Positions 1 through 7,400 of a stretch of DNA of 12,190 nucleotides are shown one piece after another. Under the pieces are notes generated by a model. That model saw only the letters and a program-made list of their open reading frames with translations. It did not search any database and had not been told where the DNA came from. Within the stretch, counting starts at the first letter, position 1, and every line of letters starts with the position of its first letter. This stretch comes from Pavlovales sp. CCMP2436. Lineage: Eukaryota; Haptophyta; Pavlovophyceae; Pavlovales. Both the position numbers and the translations under genes were made by a program. Location of the stretch: contig MU631749.1 in assembly GCA_026770615.1 (NCBI GenBank), forward strand, positions 102,281 to 114,470, given 5' to 3'.

Positions 1-430
1 CTGCAGGCGCAACGCCGCGTTGCGAGAACGCGGAAGGATGGCACTTGGCACTGCCCCCCGCTGTCCCTCGTCTCAGGCGAGCTGCGGACCCAGCTGTAGA
101 GCGGGGAATTCAGCCTACCGAGGGATCTTCGGGGCGCCGCAGGGGCGGTATGCAGCACCGCGCCGGGCGTACGACGGACCCGATTCTCCCCGCTGTCCAA
201 GTGGGGCCCCGCTGCCAGGCGGGGACTACGTGCTCAACGATTTGCTCACCACGGGCGGATGCTGCATTTTCAGACGACGCGAGGGAGAGCAGTAGAGGTC
301 GGTCAGCGTGCCAGTCGAGTCGTCAGTCGTCGATCGCCGTGTGTCTGAACTGATCAGCGGTGGGGACGGTATCCTTGTGCTCGGGGGATCTGAGTGTTTT
401 TTAACACATGAGATCCTTTCGGGGATGGAC
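1..430. other. No gene recognised; GC-rich sequence
   Basis: This stretch is GC-rich. The open frames here (for example 20-295 and 45-353 on the plus strand) give arginine-, glycine- and proline-rich translations with no motif I recognise, and they overlap each other in different frames. I see no RNA gene, splice pattern or conserved domain. It may be flanking repeat or the far end of a neighbouring gene outside the window. Confidence 0.4.
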
Positions 431-487
431 GTTTAACTATGATTTATTCCGCCCGCGTCTCTCATCGCCGTCGGTTCATAACGACGT
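431..487 (-). repeat. Dispersed repeat, copy 1 (EPTxMR-type)
   Basis: This segment matches 6553-6610 inside intron 6 of the DnaJ gene. Shared blocks are ATTTATTCCGC, CTCTCATCG and CGTCGGTTC, separated by small substitutions and an indel. On the minus strand both copies translate in one frame to similar peptides (RYEPTAMRDAGGINHS here, RHEPTSMRGQTSGINYS in the other). That suggests both derive from a dispersed element that once had a reading frame, possibly a transposon end. The element family is not identified, and the boundaries are only the limits of visible similarity. Confidence 0.6.
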
Positions 488-654
488 CACTCTCGCGAGT
501 GAATCCGCCGTGCCAGCAGGTACCTTCAGCTGCGCCTATGCTGAAGGCCCACCACTGACAAACAAATTGAGTTACCGAACGCGCCCAAGTTCTTGTCTAT
601 AAAGCCAAACTCTGTCACCGTCGCCGTCGCCTCCGCAGCCTCCATCGCCGCTAC

Positions 655-707
655 CACGCCGCCGCCGCCACCGCCGCCGCCGCCGCCACCGCCGCCGCCG
701 CCGTCGC
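655..707. repeat. (GCC)n trinucleotide microsatellite
   Basis: About 50 bases of near-perfect GCC/ACC triplets (CCG CCG CCA units) on the plus strand, followed by a C-rich run at 720-735. In one frame it would encode polyproline and on the other strand polyglycine, but neither is part of a credible gene. It lies about 90 bases beyond the stop codon of the minus-strand retrotransposon ORF, so it could be that element's simple-repeat tail or an independent microsatellite. Confidence 0.85.
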
Positions 708-795
708 CGTCGAACTGCACCCCCCCCCTCCCCTCCAACCTTCACCCACATCGCTTGCCTTATAGATTCTTCAATTGTTTTCCTGCTTACGTCTC

Positions 796-1680
796 TTAAA
801 GTGGTATTTCACATGTAGCTTCAAAGTGGGTCTTCCTTAAATCACAGGATATCACACACACCCTCCTACCTCCGTTACGCGATGCCGTGATCAGCTCGGA
901 CAGTGTTTTCCTGTCTAAATGGCCGGCCGTCCATCCAGCAATGCTGTATAGAGGGATTCTCACTACTGGTGGGGGAAGGTCGGCGTGGTATACTGCGATG
1001 AATTCGCATACTTGCCCATTTGCAGTGCGTTTGAGGAGTACCACATCCATTCCAATGCTCGTGGCAATGCTGTGGAGCATGCTGTCATGCATCCATGCGG
1101 CCTGTTCATTCGCAAAGTACGGCTGCCCGTACCTTGCTTGCGCTACTATTGGCCACATATTTCTGCGATCGTTGTGGTTAAGGGTGTATCCCATCGGGTC
1201 GTTTGGGTGATCCTCAGATCTGCGTAGCAAAAGGTCCTCTTGGACTTCCGGCGTGCGTAGAAGCGCATGGTTGACTGCCGCTGTGCGTAGTGTTATGGCT
1301 GTCTCCCAGTTAACCGTTCGCCCTGCGCTTCTTAGCACCGCGTAGGGTAGGCAGTTTCCATCGCCTGTTACGCCGACGGGGCTTAGTCTTAGCGTTGCCA
1401 GTAACGCTGTGAACTCACCGGCCGGGTTGGTTATCAGGGTAGGTCCAATCCTGAAGCCATCATCCTCCTCCCCCCTGTTGGGGCTTGTGGATTTCTTGTG
1501 GCCTTCCTTCCTGCTGCGCGTGAGCCCGCTGCCTTGGGAGGGTGGGTTGCCATTGCGTTTGGTGCCCCCGGTGATACTACAATGAGACCGCTGGTCACGG
1601 CACCCTGGTGGTGCGGAGGGCGGCCTGGAATTATCTGGGTGACTTGGATTGCTTTCTCTAAGATTTTCTTTACATTGTAG
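796..1680 (-). CDS. OTU-like cysteine protease domain of a non-LTR retrotransposon (C-terminal part)
   Basis: An open frame runs on the minus strand from a stop just above 1680 to TAA at 796-798, about 294 codons. The first ~100 residues are polar and proline-rich, typical of a linker. Then comes GDGNCLPYAV (positions 1365-1336), the signature of OTU-family cysteine proteases, with the nucleophile Cys codon at 1353-1351. The central part contains YFANEQAAWMHDSMLHSIATS, the usual place of the OTU alpha/beta core. The C-terminal THFEAT (His codon 828-826) fits the catalytic His motif, eight residues before the stop. The domain therefore looks complete and potentially active. It lies directly downstream of, and overlaps, the LINE-type fragment at 1434-2471 in a different frame, so it is most likely the C-terminal domain of the same element. 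OTU-like proteases have been reported in some algal non-LTR retrotransposons (Dualen/RandI-type, from memory). There is no ATG that would make it an independent gene. Confidence 0.78.
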   Translation of the reverse strand, partial: LQCKENLRESNPSHPDNSRPPSAPPGCRDQRSHCSITGGTKRNGNPPSQGSGLTRSRKEGHKKSTSPNRGEEDDGFRIGPTLITNPAGEFTALLATLRLSPVGVTGDGNCLPYAVLRSAGRTVNWETAITLRTAAVNHALLRTPEVQEDLLLRRSEDHPNDPMGYTLNHNDRRNMWPIVAQARYGQPYFANEQAAWMHDSMLHSIATSIGMDVVLLKRTANGQVCEFIAVYHADLPPPVVRIPLYSIAGWTAGHLDRKTLSELITASRNGGRRVCVISCDLRKTHFEATCEIPL

Positions 1681-2471
1681 TCATTGATGGCAAGTCTAAT
1701 AAAGTGCAGGCCGTGGTGGGCAGTAGGTTGGTCTCCTGCCTCCACCTGAAATCTATCTAGGACCGCCATGCGTCTGTTGTGCAATCTGTGGCTGCTCGAT
1801 ATCACCTCTTTCTGGACCAGCCCGTGCTTTATCTGGAGGGGTTGGCCTTGGTCGTCCTTCCAGCTACCTTGGGCGGAGTTTTCTCTGTCTTTATCTATGG
1901 TAATTTTTACCTCCTGGTCTATCTGCCCTGCATAGTAGTCTGGTCTAGCCATGACTGCAGTTGCTACGGCACGGGCTTCACCCCGGGAGATGTTGCTGTA
2001 TGTGGCTTCGTCCACTGCTGCCTCGATCGCATGTTTGAGTGACACTCGTTCAGCTTGTGTCTGGGGGCATTCCCGGAATAGATTATTCTTGGTGTCTTCC
2101 CCTGGTCTTCGTACCCCCGCTGCAACGCACAGGGGGCACTTTATGTTCATGCGTGTGAGCTTTCCCCCAATATTCGCCGTGTACAGTAGAATTTCCGGGT
2201 ACTCTGCTGCGATCTCCGCGTTGTATCGTACCGAACCGGAAATGCACCTTAGCATGAAGCGCGGGAATTTCTCAGGCAATGTAGGATAGGCAAGCATACA
2301 CTCCGATTCACGCTCCCAGAGTGCGGCTGTGTTCCCTTTAATGCTATATTTTCCCGCTTTGTTGGCCATAATTTCCTCAACCAGCTGTCTCCTAATGCGT
2401 GTTGCCACCGCTTTGCGGAGGTAAGACTCGTTAGCTCGTTGGATGTCCCCGAACGGAGTCGTAATCGAACT
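1434..2471 (-). pseudogene. 5'-truncated non-LTR retrotransposon polyprotein fragment (post-RT region)
   Basis: The minus-strand frame is open from a TAA at 2474-2472 down to TGA at 1436-1434. It has no upstream ATG, and the reverse transcriptase that should precede it is missing, as expected for a 5'-truncated LINE copy. The readable part starts TPFGDIQRANESYLRKAV. It includes CPLC followed by about 19 residues and LFRECP (2138-2067), which resembles the C-terminal zinc-finger-like Cys motif of non-LTR reverse transcriptases (usually CPLC...HLFxECP); the His of the usual motif appears to be Asn here. A long Ala/Pro/Gly-rich tail follows. It overlaps the OTU frame by about 245 bases. Crossing between the two needs a one-base change, and a run of six C on the plus strand (1470-1475) is a natural indel site. 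Whether this is decay, sequencing error or real frameshifting cannot be told from one copy. Exact clade unassigned. Confidence 0.68.
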
Positions 2472-2568
2472 TTAATCGTCGAAATTACTCGCGAATGCCC
2501 GAGGGTGCGGGGGGTACACCCCTACCCTCACTCACCGGCCGTTCAAGGCCTAGAATCTGCACGCCGAC

Positions 2569-3738
2569 ATGCGCGTCCTCCAGCTCGCGCTCGCCGTGCT
2601 CGCCGCGACCGGCGGCGTGGCGGACGCGGCCTGCGCAGCGGGCTCGACCCGCGCGACCCGCGCCTCCGCGCCGCGCACGGTGCGTATGTTGGAGCCCAGC
2701 CTGGCGGTGCTGGAGTATAAGAAAGAGGGCCACTCCTATTGGCGGTGGGACGCGTCGGGCGAGCCCGGCGGCTCTCGCGTCCACTACCTCGTCTCTGGCC
2801 CCGAGGGTGCGCGCCCGCTTGTGCTTGTCCACGGCTTTGGTGCGTCCTGGTTCCATTGGCGCTACAATGTTCCCTTCCTGGCAACGAAGTACCGTGTTTA
2901 CGCGGTCGATATGATCGGCTTTGGGCTGAGCGACAAGCCGCTGCTCCAATACTCGAGCGAACTCTGGGCGAATCAGCTCGCCGCATTCATCGAGGAAGTA
3001 GTCGTCCCGAGTGCGCCCTGCAAGGTGGCAATCGCTGGGAATAGCCTCGGCGGATTCGCCTGCCTCGGCGCGGCTGTGCTTTGCCCCGAGCTCATCGAGG
3101 GCGTGGCGCTGCTCAACGCGGCAGGGCAGTTCAAGCCGCTGGCCAAAATGGAGGCGATGGCCCCTGCGGATGAGGAGGCAGGCGCGCTGGGCGTGTGGGC
3201 GGCCGAGTTTCAGCAGCGCTTCGCTACGCTCGCGCAGCGCGCCGTCTTATTTGCTTCTTTCACCTTCACCAAGCAGCCCGCGCGCATCAAGCAGGTGCTC
3301 GGCTCCGTGTATTCGCACGACGCCTCCAACGTAGACGACGCGCTCGTCGAATCGATAGCGCAGGCGGCGACGCACCCCAACGCCGCGGAGGTGTTCTACC
3401 GCATCGTCTCAAAAACCGCATCGTCTAAAGTTTATCTGGACGACCTGCTCGCGGAGCTCGCGCCCGCAACCGAGCTGCTGCTGCTCTGGGGAGAAAGCGA
3501 CCCCTGGATTCGCCCCGCCACCGCCGACCGTATTCAGCGCCTGCGGCCCGCCGCGCGGCGGGTTTCAGTTGATGCTGGCCATTGCCCGCACGACGAGGCG
3601 CCCGCCGCCTGCAATTCGGCGCTCGGGGCGTGGGTTGACGGGCTGGCCGGCGCGCCGCTCGTCGTGCCGGCCGAGCCCATGGTTGTCGCGGCGCGCTGGT
3701 CGACGCGACGCGAGGCCGGGCCCGCGCTTGCGCGCTGA
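2569..3738 (+). CDS. Alpha/beta hydrolase, probable plastid enzyme (plant At4g36530/pheophytinase-like group)
   Basis: A single exon encodes 389 residues. The family is the alpha/beta hydrolase fold, and the best-remembered resemblance is to plant chloroplast hydrolases near pheophytinase. Residues 83-120 carry LVLVHGFGASWFHWRYNVPF and VYAVDMIGFGLSDKP, the oxyanion-hole and beta4 motifs. The nucleophile elbow is GNSLGG with Ser159. WGESDPW supplies Asp311, and AGHCPHDEAP supplies His338, so the triad looks complete. The substrate is unknown; ester or carbon-carbon bond hydrolysis of a plastid metabolite is plausible. Residues 1-20 form a hydrophobic signal-peptide-like segment ending VADA. 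They are followed by an Ala/Arg/Ser/Thr-rich stretch to about residue 40, which fits a bipartite plastid-targeting leader of a secondary-plastid alga (inference). The ATG at 2569 is the first that gives this leader, and TGA is at 3736-3738. It lies head-to-head with the LINE remnant. No introns are needed. Confidence 0.9.
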   Translation: MRVLQLALAVLAATGGVADAACAAGSTRATRASAPRTVRMLEPSLAVLEYKKEGHSYWRWDASGEPGGSRVHYLVSGPEGARPLVLVHGFGASWFHWRYNVPFLATKYRVYAVDMIGFGLSDKPLLQYSSELWANQLAAFIEEVVVPSAPCKVAIAGNSLGGFACLGAAVLCPELIEGVALLNAAGQFKPLAKMEAMAPADEEAGALGVWAAEFQQRFATLAQRAVLFASFTFTKQPARIKQVLGSVYSHDASNVDDALVESIAQAATHPNAAEVFYRIVSKTASSKVYLDDLLAELAPATELLLLWGESDPWIRPATADRIQRLRPAARRVSVDAGHCPHDEAPAACNSALGAWVDGLAGAPLVVPAEPMVVAARWSTRREAGPALAR

Positions 3739-4096
3739 TACCTAGCCAACCAGCGACGAACAGTTTATATTATTATTTATTAAGTATTAACTATATCATT
3801 TATCACCTCGACCAGTATATTACTGATTTAATTACAAGGATTCGAGCTGGCCTCTTCGACTGTCCTGAAAACTGTGCTGGTCTAAAATAGAAAAATGTAT
3901 ATTAATTAGATGAACCATGACATTGAAAGAACTCGGAGTCGGTACCAGTATTCGGATCGATCCTGTTGTGGTGGCGCACATTTACAAAGAGCTGCATGGT
4001 AATTGCTGCTCAGACTTGACATCATCGTGGCAGCCCGCTTCAGATAGTTGTCGTCCGCGAGCGTCACCACGTGGCCTCGGCGCGGCTCGCGAGTTT
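3739..4096. other. AT-rich spacer between hydrolase and DnaJ genes
   Basis: About 360 bases with a marked AT-rich part (3757-3815) just after the hydrolase stop, probably its 3' untranslated region. A diverged dispersed-repeat copy is at 3838-3884. A short open frame at 3917-4117 ends two bases before the DnaJ start, but it has no recognisable domain and is probably leader or promoter sequence. Confidence 0.5.
3838..3884 (+). repeat. Dispersed repeat, diverged partial copy A
   Basis: GGATTCGAGCTGGC, ACTGTCCTGAA and GTGCTGGTCT occur here in the same order and spacing as in the two 103-base copies at 7298-7400 and 11965-12067. This copy has a few substitutions and small insertions, and it stops after GGTCT, so it is older or truncated. 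Family unknown. Confidence 0.65.
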
Positions 4097-4112
4097 TTTG
4101 AAACTTTGAAAC
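4097..4112 (+). repeat. Tandem TTTGAAAC pair just before the DnaJ start codon
   Basis: Two exact copies of TTTGAAAC sit side by side and end six bases before the ATG at 4119. The position fits the 5' untranslated region or core promoter. No function is assigned; it could be chance duplication. Confidence 0.6.
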
Positions 4113-4118
4113 TTTAAA

Positions 4119-7091
4119 ATGAGCCGCCATCGCTCCTCAAGCTCACGGATGGACGGTCAGTCCTTCGCGCTCGTCGCGGTGGGCCAGAGCGGTCAGCTGC
4201 CGGCCGAGAGCGAAGGGCACGATGATGGGGCTGGCTCTGGGCTCACGCTCTTCTCGACGCGCCGGCCTCGCGACCTCGCAGCCGGCACGTCCTCCGCACT
4301 TAAGTCCATCACCAAGGGCGTGCTTGCTGGCGTGGCTGGATTGGTGGCCGCTCCTGTGATCGGCGCCCAGCAGGATGGCGCCCGTGGCTTCTTCACCGGG
4401 TTGGGTGTGGGTCTGGCAGGCGCTGTGTGCCTCCCGGTCGCGGGCGTGGCTGTTGGGGTTGCACAGATAGCGCGTGGGGCGCTGAACACCTCAGAGGCAA
4501 TGCAGGAGGCAGCGCAGGGCAAGGTGTGTTCAGCTCAGGAGCGGCGCAGGAGGCACACGGGCGTGCAGGGCCTCTGGACCGTCCTCTGCAATTGTGGGGC
4601 TACGCACATGCGCGGGGGGGAGGGGGGTACTTGAGCTGGTGCGGGGCCGAGCGCGTTCTGGGGCTCCAGCACTTCCGCGGGGCTGCGCGTATCTTTCACG
4701 GCGTTGAATGTGGCTTCTCCTCCCATCCCCCCACCCCCCTCGCCGCAGGTGTGGTCGCAGGAAAAGAGAGCGTGGGTTCTGTACTCGCTGCGCGAGGAGG
4801 CACTCGAGGTACTCAGCGCGCCCGACGCGCAAAGCCAAAGCTCGGCAGGTGGCGGATCCGCGGGCTCGCGCGCCGGCGGCGCAGCTGGCTCCCAGCGCTC
4901 GGTGAAGGAGAAGGACCTGTACGACGCTCTCGGCGTTGCGCCGTCCGCATCGAGTGCCGAGATCAAAAAGGCCTACTACCAGCTCGCGAGGTAACCTGCC
5001 CCCTGCTGCCCCGTGTGCTCGCCGGTCCTTGCCCTGCCTGCCCCATGTCTTTTTTTGTCTTTTTTTGTCTTTGTCTTTGTCTTTTTTTGTCCTTTTTTTT
5101 GGTGACCGCCTGTCCCTGCCCTGCCACGGCAGGCAGCTCCACCCTGATAAGAACCCGGGCAACCCAACGGCGAAGGAGGACTTTCAACGGGTGGGCGAGG
5201 CTTACCAGGTGCTGAGCAACGAGGAGCTACGCGTACGCTACGACCGGCAAGGCAAGGAGGCGCTCAGCTCGCAGCCCCTGTTCGACTCAACGGTCTTCTT
5301 CTCCATCCTCTTCGGATCAGAGCTCTTCGAGAGTCTGGTGGGCGAATTGCAGCTTGCCATGCTCTTTGGCATGGCCGAGGGCGCCGAGGTATCGGAAAAG
5401 CAGCTCGCCACGCGCCAGCGCAGGCGGGAGGTGCTGTGCGCGCTGCACCTCTCGCAGCTGCTCGCAATGTTCGTGGCGGGCGACGAGGCGGTAAAAGATA
5501 CTTCTGAATAGAAATACTAATCATCATACTGCTGCTGCTGCTGCTGCTACTACTGCTGCTGCTACTGCTGTTACTGCTGCTGCTGCTACTGCTGCTGCTG
5601 CTGCTGCTCCTACTGCTACTGCTACTGCTGCTGCTGCTGCTACTGCTACTGCTGCTGCTGCTGCTAATTACAAGAATAAAACGATAAATAAAACGGCAAA
5701 TAAAACGGCAACAGGAGTTTGAGGCCGACGCGCACGAGTTGGCGCAGAGGCTGGCCAGTGGCTCGTTCGGCGACGTGCTGCTCCACACCATCGGCAGCGT
5801 GTACGAGGGCAAGGTACGTTAGTTACACAGATGCGCACATGTGACGCCTGCACGCATCGGCAAAGTGCTCCGCCGCTTATGTATCATCACCAACGTATCG
5901 CGTCTACGTGATGCGATGTCTACCTGATGCGTACAGGCGGCTGAGTACTTTGGGGAGGGCACCTTCGCTCCGCTCTCAACGCGGCTGGCGAAGCTGCGCG
6001 CGCACGGACACGCCGCCGCCTCCGCGTACAAGCTCGCGCAGGCGGGCGTGAAGACCTACACGGTTTCTTTTTTTAAGAATAGTTCTTTTAACGTCCCCCG
6101 ATGAAAACTATGATCATGATGATGGAAACGGTTATTGTGAATATTGCCGTGAAGACGTACAGTGCTGTCGTAATACTATTACTGGGATGAAAACTGTTAT
6201 TCTGAATATTGATACTATACTTATCAATTTTCATGATCGGCGGCATCGTAAGGCTACTACTGCTACTCATACTACTGCTACTGTTATTCCTCCTAATCCT
6301 ACCACTGCTGCTCAAACTCACAATGAATAGGTCTTCAAGGCGATTGAGAAGTCGCAAAAAGAGCAGGAGAAGGAGAAGGAGAGGGAGAGGGAGAAGGGCG
6401 AGGCGAAGAATCCCGTAGACACGCAGGCGCACCTGTACGCATCACTATGCAACTAACGCGTCATTATAGAACGATTGCGTGTGTGTAAATATATCGCTCT
6501 TGTGGTTGTCTTGTGATGATGATAACGATGATTTAGTACATTTTAGTGTAGATTGAAAGAGTAATTTATTCCGCTCGTTTGACCTCTCATCGACGTCGGT
6601 TCGTGACGAGATATTCTATTCGCGCCCGCCCCTGAGCCCCCCCCCCCACTGCTCCCTCGCGCACACCCGCTGGACCGCCCTCCTCTCGCTGCGGACTGAC
6701 TCCTGCGGCCTGCCCACTGCTGACGCGCCCGAACGCCCTCCTCCCCCCCACACACCCCCCTCCCCACCCCACACAATCCCCACACACCCACCCTGCCCGC
6801 AGCGCGCTCGAGGTGGAGCGGACGGGTGCGATGGCGCTGATGCTTGAGAGCGCCTGGCGCGTGTCGGTGCTGGACATCGAGAGCACCTTGTCGCACGTGT
6901 GCGACAAGGTGCTGCAGGACAGCGGAGACGCGGGAGGGCGGCAGCGGCGTGCAGAGGGGCTCAAGAGCCTCGGCGCCATTTTTTGCTCGCACGGCATGCC
7001 CGACGCCGAGCTCGATTTCAGCGCGCAGCTCAAGGCGGCAATGCACAGCGTGGAGACGGGCTTGGCGGCGAGGGCAGCCCGCACGGAGTGA
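4119..7091 (+). CDS. DnaJ (Hsp40) co-chaperone with Gly/Ala-rich N-terminal region and DnaJ-X domain, seven exons
   Basis: Exons by splice-site reading: 4119-4523, 4749-4990, 5133-5490, 5715-5813, 5937-6062, 6331-6434, 6803-7091. All six introns are GT-AG, with phases 0,2,0,0,0,2, giving 540 residues and TGA at 7089-7091. Residues 64-124 form a Gly/Ala/Val-rich segment with repeated GxxGFFxGLGxGL and LPVAGV-type turns. It resembles the amphipathic membrane-associating segment near the C-terminus of VPS13-type proteins. The J-domain is about 189-260 (DLYDALGVAPSAS, HPD at 219-221, then AYQVLSNEELRVRYD). From about 265 the DnaJ-X domain follows (FFSILFGSELFESLVGELQL, through WRVSVLDIESTLSHVCDKVL near the C-terminus), split by a charged Lys/Glu/Arg segment (about 417-431). 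It should stimulate an Hsp70 ATPase, with the N-terminal region perhaps placing it at a membrane (inference). J-domain proteins of this layout are known to me from plants and oomycetes. Exon 5's donor (GTTTCT) is the weakest call. Confidence 0.92.
5046..5100 (+). repeat. T-rich simple repeat in intron 2
   Basis: CTTTTTTTGT and CTTTGT units are repeated in tandem within the DnaJ intron 4991-5132, ending in a T8 run. The tract lies 30-85 bases before the acceptor and probably serves as its polypyrimidine region. Confidence 0.8.
5529..5665 (+). repeat. CTG/CTA trinucleotide microsatellite in intron 3
   Basis: About 137 bases of CTG triplets interrupted by CTA and a few CTC/TTA triplets, entirely inside the DnaJ intron 5491-5714. 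On the minus strand it gives a spurious polyserine frame. CTG runs can form hairpins in DNA and RNA, and this tract is likely length-variable between strains. Confidence 0.92.
5675..5710 (+). repeat. Three tandem 12-base units at the intron 3 acceptor
   Basis: AATAAAACGATA, AATAAAACGGCA and AATAAAACGGCA follow one another exactly, ending four bases before exon 4. The acceptor therefore reads ...AACAG with an A-rich rather than pyrimidine-rich approach. Using the AG at 5673-5674 instead would bring an in-frame stop, so 5714 is the acceptor used in the model. Confidence 0.8.
6553..6610 (-). repeat. Dispersed repeat, copy 2 (inside DnaJ intron 6)
   Basis: This is the second copy of the element at 431-487, in the same orientation, located in the 368-base intron 6435-6802. 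It shares ATTTATTCCGC, CTCTCATCG and CGTCGGTTC. The minus-strand translation RHEPTSMRGQTSGINYS parallels the other copy. It is followed by C-rich low-complexity sequence up to the splice acceptor. Confidence 0.6.
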
Positions 7092-7297
7092 GCCGGCGCA
7101 CGGTGTCGATTTTACCAATCAACCTCTGTGTGGCAGCCGAAGTTCCGAAGCGGTAGAGGGGTCACCCAGCATAAAGAAATTGCCGATCGGTCGGTTTGGG
7201 TGGTGACCCAACCTAAAAATTCAAATTTTCCCTACAACCAAACTAGGGGTGGGGGGTGGGGCTTTCTAAATAACTAGGGCGTATAAGTCTATATTTA
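7092..7297. other. 3' flank of the DnaJ gene; no gene
   Basis: Probable 3' untranslated region and spacer. It contains a short inverted repeat (GGGTCACC at 7159-7166, GGTGACCC at 7202-7209) and a G-rich run near 7247-7260. No coding signal is seen. Confidence 0.5.
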
Positions 7298-7400
7298 TGA
7301 TAGGGATTCAAGCTAGCGTCTGACTGTTCTGAATGTTGCGCTGGTCTGTGCGCTGCGTCGCCCATTGCCTGCTGCGTGCCTTAGTCGGCTGCGCTAGCTT
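7298..7400 (+). repeat. 103-base dispersed repeat, copy B, with flanking direct repeats
   Basis: This copy is about 94% identical (6 differences in 103) to 11965-12067, running from TGATAGGGATTCAAGC to CTGCGCTAGCTT. It is flanked by imperfect direct repeats (TATAAGTCTATATTTA at 7282-7297 and TATAAAGTCTATATATA from 7400), which look like a target-site duplication. The size and flanks fit a SINE or other small non-autonomous element. A weak box-B-like GGATTC is present, but I see no convincing tRNA head. Confidence 0.8.

Larger units (their letters stand above)
796..2475 (-). mobile_element. Truncated LINE-like element (extent of visible coding remnant)
   Basis: This envelope covers the two overlapping minus-strand frames of a non-LTR retrotransposon. 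The 5' side is broken near 2475, about 95 bases from the start codon of the divergent alpha/beta hydrolase gene. The 3' side is not resolved: coding ends at 796, and the next ~75 bases lead into G-rich and (GGC)n sequence on the element strand, which may be the 3' untranslated tail. I did not find a clear target-site duplication. Confidence 0.65.

Noticed and set aside
526..799. Polyglycine (minus) and polyproline (plus) frames
   Set aside because: Both are read-throughs of the (GCC)n tract with no flanking conserved sequence.
796..1365. OTU domain as a viral protease or independent host deubiquitinase
   Set aside because: It has no start codon of its own, lies downstream of a LINE-type Cys motif on the same strand, and there are no viral genes or host-gene exons around it.
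2485..2986. Overlapping minus-strand frames (154 and 147 residues) opposite the hydrolase start
   Set aside because: Arginine/alanine-rich shadows of a GC-rich coding region with a clear hydrolase on the other strand.
3826..3890. Possible tRNA or tRNA-derived box B (GGATTCGAG)
   Set aside because: No box A at the right distance, and no cloverleaf could be drawn by eye; treated as a dispersed repeat only.
5529..5710. CRISPR-like repeat array
   Set aside because: The units are contiguous triplets and 12-mers with no spacers, inside a eukaryotic intron.
5264..5812. 182-residue minus-strand frame with long polyserine
   Set aside because: It is the reverse of the intronic CTG/CTA microsatellite plus DnaJ exon sequence. 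It lies antisense to a well-supported gene and has no domain.
6088..6432. Leucine-rich minus-strand and plus-strand frames in DnaJ intron 5
   Set aside because: They arise from CTG/CTA-like simple sequence and the Lys/Glu/Arg-rich exon 6. No start context or domain supports a membrane protein.
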